Positions 17,343 to 26,049 of a stretch of 64,000 nucleotides of DNA are shown in pieces. The notes under the pieces are model-generated. The model saw only the letters and a list, made by a program, of their open reading frames with translations. It made no database searches and was not told where the DNA came from. This DNA is from SCUS01 sp966211675. GTDB lineage: Bacteria; Myxococcota_A; Polyangia; Polyangiales; Ga0077539. Each line of letters begins with the position of its first letter. Positions within the stretch are counted from its first letter, which is position 1. Both the position numbers and the translations under genes were made by a program. The stretch is taken from the NCBI GenBank assembly GCA_966211675.1, contig CBIHPK010000004.1:98322-162321 (forward strand), written 5' to 3'.

Positions 17343-19865
17343 TCAGCGCGGCGTGAAGCGGATGCGCGTCGTGCCGGTGATCGTCCCCGAGAACACCGCG
17401 GCGCGCAGCGGGAGGTGGAAGTCCTGCAGCCCGACGCTCACGTTGGTCTGCGAGATCATCGGCGCCGAGTCGGGCCCGAAGAAGGGCGGGTTGTAGACCA
17501 TGTCGAGCACGCCGCTGCCCTCGTACGCGATCAGCTCATAGGAGAAGCTGCTCGCGGAGAGCTGCGACGGCGCGGCCGGGGTGCTCAGGTAGAGCGTCGA
17601 GGCGTTGCTCTGCACCACGAAGCGGCGGCTCGGCGTCGCGCCGATGGTCGCGATGCAGATGCCGCGGGAGCCCTGCACCAGGTCGATGCCGAAGACGTAG
17701 GCCGCCGGGTAGGGCGTCCCGTCGCGAGGCAGGGCCCCGAAGTGGCGGTACGGGGTCACGCTCGGGATCGCCGAGATGTTGGCGTAGTAGTCCCCGAAGC
17801 CGACCCAGCCGTTGCTGCTCACGAAGTACGTGAAGTTGGTGCTCCCCCAGAACTCCACCGGGAACTCCAGCGACCCCCGCACCAGCTGATCGTCCTCGCC
17901 CACGAGCACCTGCAGCGCCCCCGGCGCCACGCAGGCGTCGACCCAGGTCACCGTCGAGGGCGACGCGGCGACGTTGTACCCGGCAAACGCGGCGACGGTG
18001 CATCGCCCGGCCTCGCAGGTGCGACCCGTCGCGCAGGCGTTGCCGCACGCCCCGCAGTGCAGGTTGTTGCTCACCGGCGCGGTCTCGCAGCCGTTGCTCG
18101 CGAGGCCGTCGCAGTTGGCGAAGCCCAGGGTGCAGGAGGCGACGGTGCACGCGCCCGCGACGCAGGCGCCGACCCCGTTGGTCGGAGAGCAGAGGTTGCC
18201 GCAGCGGCCGCAGCTCGCGCTGTCGGAGCGGGTGTCGACCTCGCAGCCGTTGGACGCGATGCCGTCGCAGTCCGCGAAGCCCGAGAGGCAGCTCCCGACG
18301 GCGCACGCGCCCGCTCGGCAGGCCGCGACCGCGTCGGGCAGCGAGCACGCCATGCCGCATCCCCCGCAGGCGGTCACGCTGGTGAGCGTGCTGGTCTCGC
18401 AGCCGTTGGCCGGGCTGCCATCGCAGTCCGCGAAGCCCGCGGCGCAGGTGAAGCCGCACGCCCCGGCGCTGCAGGTGGCGGTGGCGTTGGCCCGCACCGG
18501 GCACGCTCCGCCGCAGCGGCCGCAGTGCGCGATGGAGGTGTTGAGGTCGACCTCGCAGCCGTTGACCGCCGCCCCGTCGCAGTTGCCCGCCCCCGCCACG
18601 CAGGCGCCGATGGCGCAGACGCGCGCGGTGCAGGTGGCCGCCGCGCGAGGAAACGCGCAGCTCCGCCCGCACGCGCCGCAGTGGGCCAGGGAGCTGTTGA
18701 GGTCCGTCTCGCAGCCGTTGGAGGCCACGCCGTCGCAGTTGTCGAAGCCCGACGCGCAGGTGCCGATGGCGCAGACGCCCGAGGCGCAGACCCCGGTCGC
18801 CCGGGCGAAGGAGCAGGCCGCGCCGCACATCCGGCAGTTGGCCGGGTCGCTCTGCAGGTCGACCTCGCAGCCGTTGGTGGTGTTGCCGTCGCAGTCGCCT
18901 CGGCCGGTCGCGCAGGCCGTGCGGGCGCACGCGCCCCCGGAGCACACGCCGACGCCGCCGGTGAAGCTGCACGCGCTGCCGCAGCGCCCGCAGTGGGAGA
19001 GCGTGGTGGCGAGGTCGGTCTCGCAGCCGTTGGTGGGGTCGCCGTCGCAGTCGCCGAAGCCGCTCGCGCACGCGTAGCTGCACGCGCCCTCGACGCACGA
19101 GGCCGTCGCGTTGGCGCGGGTCCCGCAGGCCGCCCCGCAGGCGCCGCAGTGCGCCGCGGCGGTGCGCGTGTTGGTCTCGCACCCGGTCGACGGGTCGCCG
19201 TCGCAGTCGCCGAAGGGCTCGTTGCAGCGCCCCACGCCGCACCTCCCCGCGGAGCACGCGGGGACGCCGTTGAGGGTGCTGCAGAGCGATCCGCAGGCGC
19301 CGCAGTGCGTGGCGTCGGCCGCCGTGTCGACGCAGCCGCCGCCGCAGCAGGCGCGGCCCGCGGGGCACCCGCGCGAGGCGTCGCAGCCCGGCACGCACGC
19401 CCGGTCGACGCAGCGCGTGCCGATGGGGCAGTGCTCGTTCACGACGCACTGCACGCACGAGTGGCTCGCCAGGTCGCAGCGCCCGGAGCCCGGCCCCGCG
19501 TCCCCGACGCCTCCGTCGGAGCCCGCGCCCGCGCAGCCCTGGTCGCTGTTGCAGCCCGCCGCGCAGGTGTTGTCGGCGGCGCAGTAGCGCCCCGCGCCGC
19601 AGGTGTCCCTCGCCGGAGAGCAGGCGACGCAGCGGCCCGTGCTCGCCTCGCACACCGGGCGATCGGCCGAGGCGCGGGCGCACTCGTCGTCGGAGGCGCA
19701 GCGCGCGAGGGCGTCCGGCGCGTCCATCGGGGCGTCCATGGAGGCGCCGAGGTCGGAGCCCGCGTCGGCCGAGGCGCCGGGGGTGTAGCGGTCCCAGTCC
19801 CAGCTACAGCCCAGGGTGCAGAGCGACGCGATGGCCACCGCGCGTTGGAAGACTCGATGGCCCAT
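17343..19865 (-). CDS. Cysteine-repeat lipoprotein with nidogen-like C-terminal domain
   Basis: An 840-residue paralogue of the convergent 1169-residue lipoprotein. The signal peptide ends in CTLGC (Cys20). After an Asp/Ala-rich linker come the same introductory Cys motifs and eight tandem repeats (e.g. GFADCDGIASNGCEVDT, SCGRCGNLC), spanning about residues 185-620. The C-terminus differs: about 215 Cys-poor residues with FPVEFWGSTNFTYFVSSNGW and FGDYYANIS, resembling nidogen/NIDO-type extracellular domains. The ATG overlaps the TGA of the upstream PEGA gene by one base (TGATG), so translation is probably coupled and the protein belongs to the kinase-PEGA-lipoprotein unit. Shared repeats with swapped C-terminal domains suggest a modular stalk displaying different heads. 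Function unknown. Confidence 0.85.
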   Translation of the reverse strand: MGHRVFQRAVAIASLCTLGCSWDWDRYTPGASADAGSDLGASMDAPMDAPDALARCASDDECARASADRPVCEASTGRCVACSPARDTCGAGRYCAADNTCAAGCNSDQGCAGAGSDGGVGDAGPGSGRCDLASHSCVQCVVNEHCPIGTRCVDRACVPGCDASRGCPAGRACCGGGCVDTAADATHCGACGSLCSTLNGVPACSAGRCGVGRCNEPFGDCDGDPSTGCETNTRTAAAHCGACGAACGTRANATASCVEGACSYACASGFGDCDGDPTNGCETDLATTLSHCGRCGSACSFTGGVGVCSGGACARTACATGRGDCDGNTTNGCEVDLQSDPANCRMCGAACSFARATGVCASGVCAIGTCASGFDNCDGVASNGCETDLNSSLAHCGACGRSCAFPRAAATCTARVCAIGACVAGAGNCDGAAVNGCEVDLNTSIAHCGRCGGACPVRANATATCSAGACGFTCAAGFADCDGSPANGCETSTLTSVTACGGCGMACSLPDAVAACRAGACAVGSCLSGFADCDGIASNGCEVDTRSDSASCGRCGNLCSPTNGVGACVAGACTVASCTLGFANCDGLASNGCETAPVSNNLHCGACGNACATGRTCEAGRCTVAAFAGYNVAASPSTVTWVDACVAPGALQVLVGEDDQLVRGSLEFPVEFWGSTNFTYFVSSNGWVGFGDYYANISAIPSVTPYRHFGALPRDGTPYPAAYVFGIDLVQGSRGICIATIGATPSRRFVVQSNASTLYLSTPAAPSQLSASSFSYELIAYEGSGVLDMVYNPPFFGPDSAPMISQTNVSVGLQDFHLPLRAAVFSGTITGTTRIRFTPR

Positions 19866-20842
19866 CAGAACGAACCTCCCACGCCGATGCTGCGCGGACC
19901 CACGGACACGGTGACCGGCGGAGGCTCGGACGACCTGCCGATGGCGAAGAGCGTGACCGCCGCCGCGGCGCCCGCGAGGCCGACGCCGAGGGAGATGTTG
20001 GTGAGGAGCTGGAAGGTCCTCCCCTCGTCGATCTCGGACTGCGTGACGGTGGCGCAGCCACCAGCGCCGCAGCGCGCTCCGATGTCATCGAAGCGCCCGC
20101 TGGCCAGCGCGTAGAAGGCCGCGAAGCTGATGAAGCCCGCCGCCCCGACGCCCACGCCGATCAGCCCCAGCGAGCGACGCGGACCTCGCGAAGGGGACGG
20201 CGTCGGTCGGGTCGCCACGGTCGGTCGGGCAAGCGCCCCGACCTCGGTGTAGCCCTCGGCGGCCGCTCGGCGGCGCAGCACCACGCCCACGGTCGCCTCC
20301 CGGCCCGCGGCCACCTCGGTGTGTCGCTCCTCGGGCTCGAAGCCCGCGGCCTCGATGGTGATGGTCACCGGCCCTGGCATCACGGGGATCGCGATGCCCA
20401 GCGCCGCCACCGGCACCGGCCGCTGGTTGACCCGGACCGAGGCGCCCGGAGGAGCGTCAGGGATCGTCAGCGTGAGGCGGCCCACGCGCGGCTCCACCTG
20501 CAGGAGCTCCGTCTGCGCGGCGTCGCGGGTCTGCACATAGCGGGGGTCGAGCCGGGCGCGGTCACCGGCCTCTCGCATCGCCCGCTCGAACTCCGGGACG
20601 GCCTCGTCCAGCCGCCCCAGCTCGCGCAGGCAGCGGGCGAGGTAGAGCCGGGTGTTGGGCGATCCGTAGAGCTCGATGGAGGCGCGAAACTCCTCCAGGG
20701 CGTGAGGGAAATCCCTCGCGTCGTAGAGGCTCGTGCCGCGGGTGAAGCGCTGCTGGGCGAAGGCGGTGTTGTCCTGCGCCGACGCGGCGGCGGGGACGCA
20801 GACACCGACGAGGGCTGCGAATGCGAGGGTGGTGATGCGCAT
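19865..20842 (-). CDS. Exported TPR-PEGA domain protein
   Basis: A 325-residue protein with a clear signal peptide (about 1-22, cleaved after AAASA), a TPR-like region (about 24-125, ARDFPHALEEFRASIELYG), a PEGA-type domain (about 125-195: GASVRVNQRPVPV, ITIEAAGFEPEERHTEV) and two C-terminal hydrophobic segments (about 228-252 and 285-305). This TPR+PEGA+membrane layout is typical of myxobacterial genes found next to Ser/Thr kinases. Its start lies three bases after the kinase stop and its own stop overlaps the start of the cysteine-repeat lipoprotein. It may act as an envelope partner in the same signalling or assembly process; no enzymatic residues were seen. Confidence 0.87.
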   Translation of the reverse strand: MRITTLAFAALVGVCVPAAASAQDNTAFAQQRFTRGTSLYDARDFPHALEEFRASIELYGSPNTRLYLARCLRELGRLDEAVPEFERAMREAGDRARLDPRYVQTRDAAQTELLQVEPRVGRLTLTIPDAPPGASVRVNQRPVPVAALGIAIPVMPGPVTITIEAAGFEPEERHTEVAAGREATVGVVLRRRAAAEGYTEVGALARPTVATRPTPSPSRGPRRSLGLIGVGVGAAGFISFAAFYALASGRFDDIGARCGAGGCATVTQSEIDEGRTFQLLTNISLGVGLAGAAAAVTLFAIGRSSEPPPVTVSVGPRSIGVGGSF

Positions 20843-20845
20843 GGG

Positions 20846-22390
20846 TCAGATCGATCCGGGGCGGAATTCGCCGACAGGCTGCGGGGCGCTCGAGGCCGGT
20901 GCGGGGCCCTCGTCCGGCGTCGGCCGGTGCCCCCCGGGGCGGGAGGACGGGCGGCCCGACGGGCGAGCGACCGGGCGCGCGACGACCGCGGGCTCCGGGG
21001 GCGTCGCCGGCTCGGCCACGGGAGGCGCGACGGGCTCGGGGGCGGGCGCGGCCTCGACGGGCGGTGGGGCCACGGGCTCCGACGGCGGGGCGACGGGCGT
21101 CGGCGCGGCGGCGACGCGGGCGGGCGAGTGCGGAGCGCGATCGGGGGAACGCTGCGATCGCAGGGCGAAGCCCACGAGGACGAGCAGCAGCACCAGCGGC
21201 ACCGCCACCAGCAGCGCACGCCGGGCCTTCGAGGGGGCCGCGGGCGGGGCCTCGGGCTCGTCGTCGAGGGACGCGGCGGGAGCGGAAGGCAGCGGAGGGG
21301 GCAGCGACGAGCCGAGGGTGAGCGAGAGGTCCGTGCGGGCGAAGCGCACCGCGGAGGGGTTGGTCATCTCCGCGAGCACCAGCGCCTCGCCCTCGCCGAT
21401 GCGCCGCACGAGGTCGCGCCGCGCGGAGAGCGAGGCGCCGAGGAGGTCCTGCACCAGGGCGCTGACCGCGCGGGTGTTGGCGATCTTGAGAGGCAGCTCC
21501 TCGAGGGCCTCGGCGAAGGCCGCGGCGGTGGCGAAGCGGCGCTCCGGGTCGCGGTCGATGGCCTTCATCACCACGGCGTCGAAGGCCGGGTCGAGGTCGG
21601 TGACGATCTCCGACGGCCTCGGCACGTCGCCCTTGATCACGAGTTGCACCGTGTCGAGGTCGGTCTCCCCGCGGAAGAGCCGCTTGCCCGTGAGGGTCTC
21701 CCAGAGCACCACGCCGGCCGCGTAGAGGTCCGTGCGGCGGGTGACGTCCTCGCCGTCGAGCTGCTCCGGGGCCATGTACGCGAGCTTGCCCTTGATCTGT
21801 TTGAGGCCGGTGTCGGAGACGCGGGCCTCGGTCTTGGCGATGCCAAAGTCGGTGATGCGGGCGACGCCGTCGAGGCCGACCAGGACGTTCTGCGGGGAGA
21901 CGTCGCGGTGCACGACGGAGAGCCCGGCGCCGTCGCTGTTGGCGAGCTCGTGCGCCGCGTGGAGGCCGGAGAGCAGGTCGATGAAGATCCGAGCGGCGAT
22001 GGGCGGAGGGATGCGCCGGCCGCGCTTGCCCGCGGCCTTGATGAGCCCGGAGAGGCGATCGCCCTCGATGTACTCCATCACCAGGAAGAGTCGGCCGTCG
22101 TCGTCGCCGACGTCGAGGGTGCTCACCACGTTGGGGTGGTGGATCTTCGCCGCGAGCCTCGCCTCGTCGAGGAACATCTCCGCGAACTCCTCGTCGACGC
22201 GGAGGTGCGGGTGGCAGACCTTCACGGCCACCACGCGCTCGAAGCCCGCGACCCCTTTGGCCCGGCCGAGGAATACGGACGCCATGCCTCCGCTGGCGAT
22301 CTCCGTGAGCAGCTCATAGCGACCGAGCACGCGCCCGCTCGTGGAGGCTTCTCCGTCTGGTGGCTCTTGGTTGTCGGCGCCGGACGCCAT
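20846..22390 (-). CDS. Transmembrane Ser/Thr protein kinase
   Basis: A 514-residue Hanks-type kinase. The kinase domain spans about residues 24-290: glycine-rich loop EIASGGMASVFLG, VAVK with the ATP lysine, catalytic loop HRDVSPQN (about 160; HRDVSPxN is the common myxobacterial form of HRDLKPxN), metal-binding DFGIAK, and MAPEQ. One transmembrane helix lies at about 385-405 (LLVAVPLVLLLVLVGFAL), followed by an outside tail that is almost entirely Pro/Ala/Val, probably crossing or touching the cell wall. No PASTA repeats are present. Three bases separate it from the PEGA gene, so both are co-transcribed with the cysteine-repeat lipoprotein. The RpoH-like gene ends 57 bases upstream. The phosphorylation targets are unknown. 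Confidence 0.94.
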   Translation of the reverse strand: MASGADNQEPPDGEASTSGRVLGRYELLTEIASGGMASVFLGRAKGVAGFERVVAVKVCHPHLRVDEEFAEMFLDEARLAAKIHHPNVVSTLDVGDDDGRLFLVMEYIEGDRLSGLIKAAGKRGRRIPPPIAARIFIDLLSGLHAAHELANSDGAGLSVVHRDVSPQNVLVGLDGVARITDFGIAKTEARVSDTGLKQIKGKLAYMAPEQLDGEDVTRRTDLYAAGVVLWETLTGKRLFRGETDLDTVQLVIKGDVPRPSEIVTDLDPAFDAVVMKAIDRDPERRFATAAAFAEALEELPLKIANTRAVSALVQDLLGASLSARRDLVRRIGEGEALVLAEMTNPSAVRFARTDLSLTLGSSLPPPLPSAPAASLDDEPEAPPAAPSKARRALLVAVPLVLLLVLVGFALRSQRSPDRAPHSPARVAAAPTPVAPPSEPVAPPPVEAAPAPEPVAPPVAEPATPPEPAVVARPVARPSGRPSSRPGGHRPTPDEGPAPASSAPQPVGEFRPGSI

Positions 22391-22447
22391 TGGCCTGGTG
22401 ATTGTGCGTTCAGCGAAAGCGCCGTCGCAAGCTCCCGTCTGCGCCTT

Positions 22448-23458
22448 CTACACGTCTCCGCCCTCGTCGCCCACCCCGAGGCTCTCTTCGACCTGATCGC
22501 CGAAGCGCTCGACCAGACTCGATCGGAACCTCGCCCGCAGCCCGTTGGCCAGCTGCCCGAGGCGCTGCTTGGTCAGCCCGAAGCGCGCCGCGATCTCCGA
22601 GAGCGGCCGCGGATCCTCGCTGCGCAGGTGCTCCTCCCACAGGGCCCGCTCCCTCGGGTCGGTGAGCCCCCGGCCGAAGGCGTCGGCCACCTCGCGCAGC
22701 GCCGCCAGCACCTCCTGGCCCGCCGCCGCGCGCTCCGGGTCGCGGCCTCCGGCCACCACGTCCAGGCCCCGCGCCCCGCCGGCGGGTGAGGGCGCGTCGA
22801 GCGACAGCTCCGCCCCGTCGAGCGACTCGGAGACCTCGCGCACGTCCGACTCCTCGACCCCGAGGTTGGACGCGAGCTGCCTCGGCGTCGGGTCGATGCC
22901 CGCGGTCAGCAGCCGCTGCCGCTCCCGCTCGAGCTGGAAGAAGAGCTTGCGCCCCGCGCGGGTGTTGCCCGTGTGCACCAGGCGGAAGTTGGTGAGCAGG
23001 AAGCGCAGGACGAAGGCGCGGATCCAGTAGCCCGCGTAGGTGCCGAAGCGGGCGCCCTGGTCCGGGTCCCATCGGCGCGAGGCCTCGACGAGCCCGGTGG
23101 AGCCCTCCTGGATGAGGTCGAGCGCGTTGGTCCACTGGCGGCGAAACTCGAAGGCGATGTGCACCACGAGGCGGAGGTTGTGCACCACGAGGCGGCGCAT
23201 CGCGTCCGTGTCCCCCTCGTCCCGGGCGCGCCGGCCGAGGGCCCGCTCGTCCTCCTCGTTGAGCAGCGGATAGCGACGGATCTGCTCCAGGAAGCGCCCG
23301 AGCGCGTCGCGAGGCCCCGCCGGGACGAGGGCCCGCTCCTGGTCGGTGGGCGCGCGGACGATCTCGTGGCCGATCACCTCGGCGTCGAGCACCTCGCCGA
23401 CCAGGGCGTCGTCATCATCGGTGGGGGGCTGGTGCTGCTCGTCGTCCGGCGCGCTCAC
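22448..23458 (-). CDS. RpoH-like alternative sigma factor (sigma-70 family group 3)
   Basis: A 336-residue sigma factor. After about 50 acidic N-terminal residues comes region 1.2/2 (FLEQIRRYPLLNEEDE, then VHNLRLVVHIAFEF and DLIQEGSTGLVEA, ending with the DNA-melting RFGTYAGYWIRAFV). GRKLFFQLERER at about residues 168-179 matches the RpoH box that sets heat-shock sigma factors apart from the housekeeping type. Region 4 ends with the helix-turn-helix PLSEIAARFGLTKQRLGQL. It should direct RNA polymerase to a stress or developmental regulon. The start is GTG 23458, with no strong ribosome-binding site. It lies 57 bases after ahcY and 57 before the kinase on the same strand. Myxobacteria often carry several RpoH paralogues, so equivalence to RpoH itself is uncertain. 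Confidence 0.88.
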   Translation of the reverse strand: MSAPDDEQHQPPTDDDDALVGEVLDAEVIGHEIVRAPTDQERALVPAGPRDALGRFLEQIRRYPLLNEEDERALGRRARDEGDTDAMRRLVVHNLRLVVHIAFEFRRQWTNALDLIQEGSTGLVEASRRWDPDQGARFGTYAGYWIRAFVLRFLLTNFRLVHTGNTRAGRKLFFQLERERQRLLTAGIDPTPRQLASNLGVEESDVREVSESLDGAELSLDAPSPAGGARGLDVVAGGRDPERAAAGQEVLAALREVADAFGRGLTDPRERALWEEHLRSEDPRPLSEIAARFGLTKQRLGQLANGLRARFRSSLVERFGDQVEESLGVGDEGGDV

Positions 23459-23496
23459 TGCGCGCGGTGGATAAGCACTCCTGCAGAGGGAGGGAA

Positions 23497-23515
23497 GGGC
23501 CGCGAGCGCGGACCC
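23497..23515 (-). terminator. Hairpin directly after ahcY
   Basis: On the minus strand GGG-T-CCGCG pairs with CGCGG-CCC immediately after the TAA stop of ahcY and is followed by TTCCCTCCCTC. This would partly separate ahcY from the downstream sigma-factor gene. The stem has one bulge and the T content behind it is modest. Confidence 0.45.
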
Positions 23516-24837
<1,322 letters not shown>

Positions 24838-24841
<4 letters not shown>

Positions 24842-25887
24842 CGTCGTCTCTCCTTCTTCGCCGCGCTCGCGGCGACCTTCGTCGTCGGTCGATCGTCCCC
24901 CGCCACCCTCGCGCTCAGCAGCGTCCACGGCACCGCCCGGTCGGGCCCGTTGCCCCGCCACGCCGCCGGAACCTCCACCACCGTCGCGTGCTCCAGGCCC
25001 GCCTCGCGAGCGAAGCGCCGCAGCTCGTCGGCCTCGAAGCCCAGCCACAGGTCGGCCTGCTGCGCCCGCAGCGCCTCGTCCTCGTGCGGCCCGTAGTCGA
25101 GCACCATCACCGCGCCGCCCGGCCTCGCCAGCGCCGCGATGCGACGGAGCGTGTCCGCCGGCCTCGGCGCGTGGTGCAGCACCCTCGACGCGAACACCAC
25201 GTCGGCCCCCGAGGAGCCGAGCCGCTTCAGCGCGCGCTTCACCTCCGGCCCGTCGACCTCGCCCTCGACGAGCTCGACGTTGCCGAAGCCCCGCTGCGAC
25301 ACCCGCTCGGCGCACATCGCGAGCTGCGCCCCCGCCCGGTCGATGGCCAGCACCCGGCGAAACACCGGCGCCAGGATCTCCAGCAGCCGCCCGTCGCCGG
25401 TGCCCACGTCCACCGCGAGCGCCCGCCGCTCGATGAGCGGAGCCAGCGCCAGGAGGTAGGCCGCGAGCTCCGGCGGAGGCCCCACGGTCACCGCGCCCTT
25501 GGCCGAGCGCGCGAAGAACTCCCTCGTCGAGCGCTCGCGCGCGCCCACCACGTCGGCCACGCGAGCGAGGCTGCCGTCCTTGTCGCAGAGCGAGCGGCCG
25601 GTGCGCAGCGCGTCCTCCACCACCGGGTCGATGCCGCCGTCCGTCGCCACGCGCACCAGCGCCCAGGTGCCGTGCCGCCGCACCTGCACCAGGCCCGCCT
25701 GGCGGAGCGCCGCCACGTGGCGCGAGACGTTGGGCTGGAGCTCGCCGAGGAGCTCCGCGAGCTCGCCCACCGCCAGCGCGTCGACGGAGGCCAGCGCCAG
25801 CAGCCGCAGCCGAACCGGCTCGGAGAGGAGCCGGTACAGCTCCCATCGCGCCTGGGGGTTCGGGGTATTGGCGGTCTGAAGCTCCAT
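24838..25887 (-). CDS. ArsR-family regulator fused to a SAM-methyltransferase domain (SahR-like)
   Basis: A 349-residue protein with an ArsR winged helix (about residues 10-95: ELYRLLSEPVRLRLLALAS, QPNVSRHVAALRQAGLV) and a C-terminal class I methyltransferase fold (about 155-310: motif I AVDVGTGDGRLLEIL, then VVFASRVLHHAPRPADTL). No metal-binding CVC motif is present, so arsenic sensing is unlikely. Such fusions beside ahcY recall SahR regulators, which as I remember sense S-adenosylhomocysteine; here the methyltransferase domain could be the sensor. The stop overlaps the ahcY start by four bases. I prefer ATG 25887 over ATG 25911, because a promoter-like pair and the GTATATAC palindrome lie between them. 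Autoregulation of the arsR-ahcY pair is inferred. Confidence 0.9.
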
Positions 25888-25896
25888 CCGCGGATC

Positions 25897-25925
25897 GGTA
25901 TATACGTCCATACGAATGTCTGCAA
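25897..25925 (-). promoter_or_regulatory. Candidate autoregulated, nearly leaderless arsR-ahcY promoter and operator
   Basis: On the minus strand TTGCAG (25925-25920), a 17-base spacer and TATACC (25902-25897) stand just upstream of ATG 25887, leaving at most a few bases of leader. The perfect palindrome GTATATAC (25898-25905) overlaps the -10 box, and ATACG is repeated at 25902-25906 and 25910-25914, an arrangement expected for a repressor site. Confidence 0.45.
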
Positions 25926-26049
25926 GCGGGGAGGCGCGATCCGGATCGCGAAGCGGCGGCGCGTCCGCTCTAGCGAGGGCGAAAGGTTTGCCCATAGAGT
26001 CGCCGGCGTTCGGCGCTTCCGCCGGACGAAAGGGAGTGAGCTCAGACCC

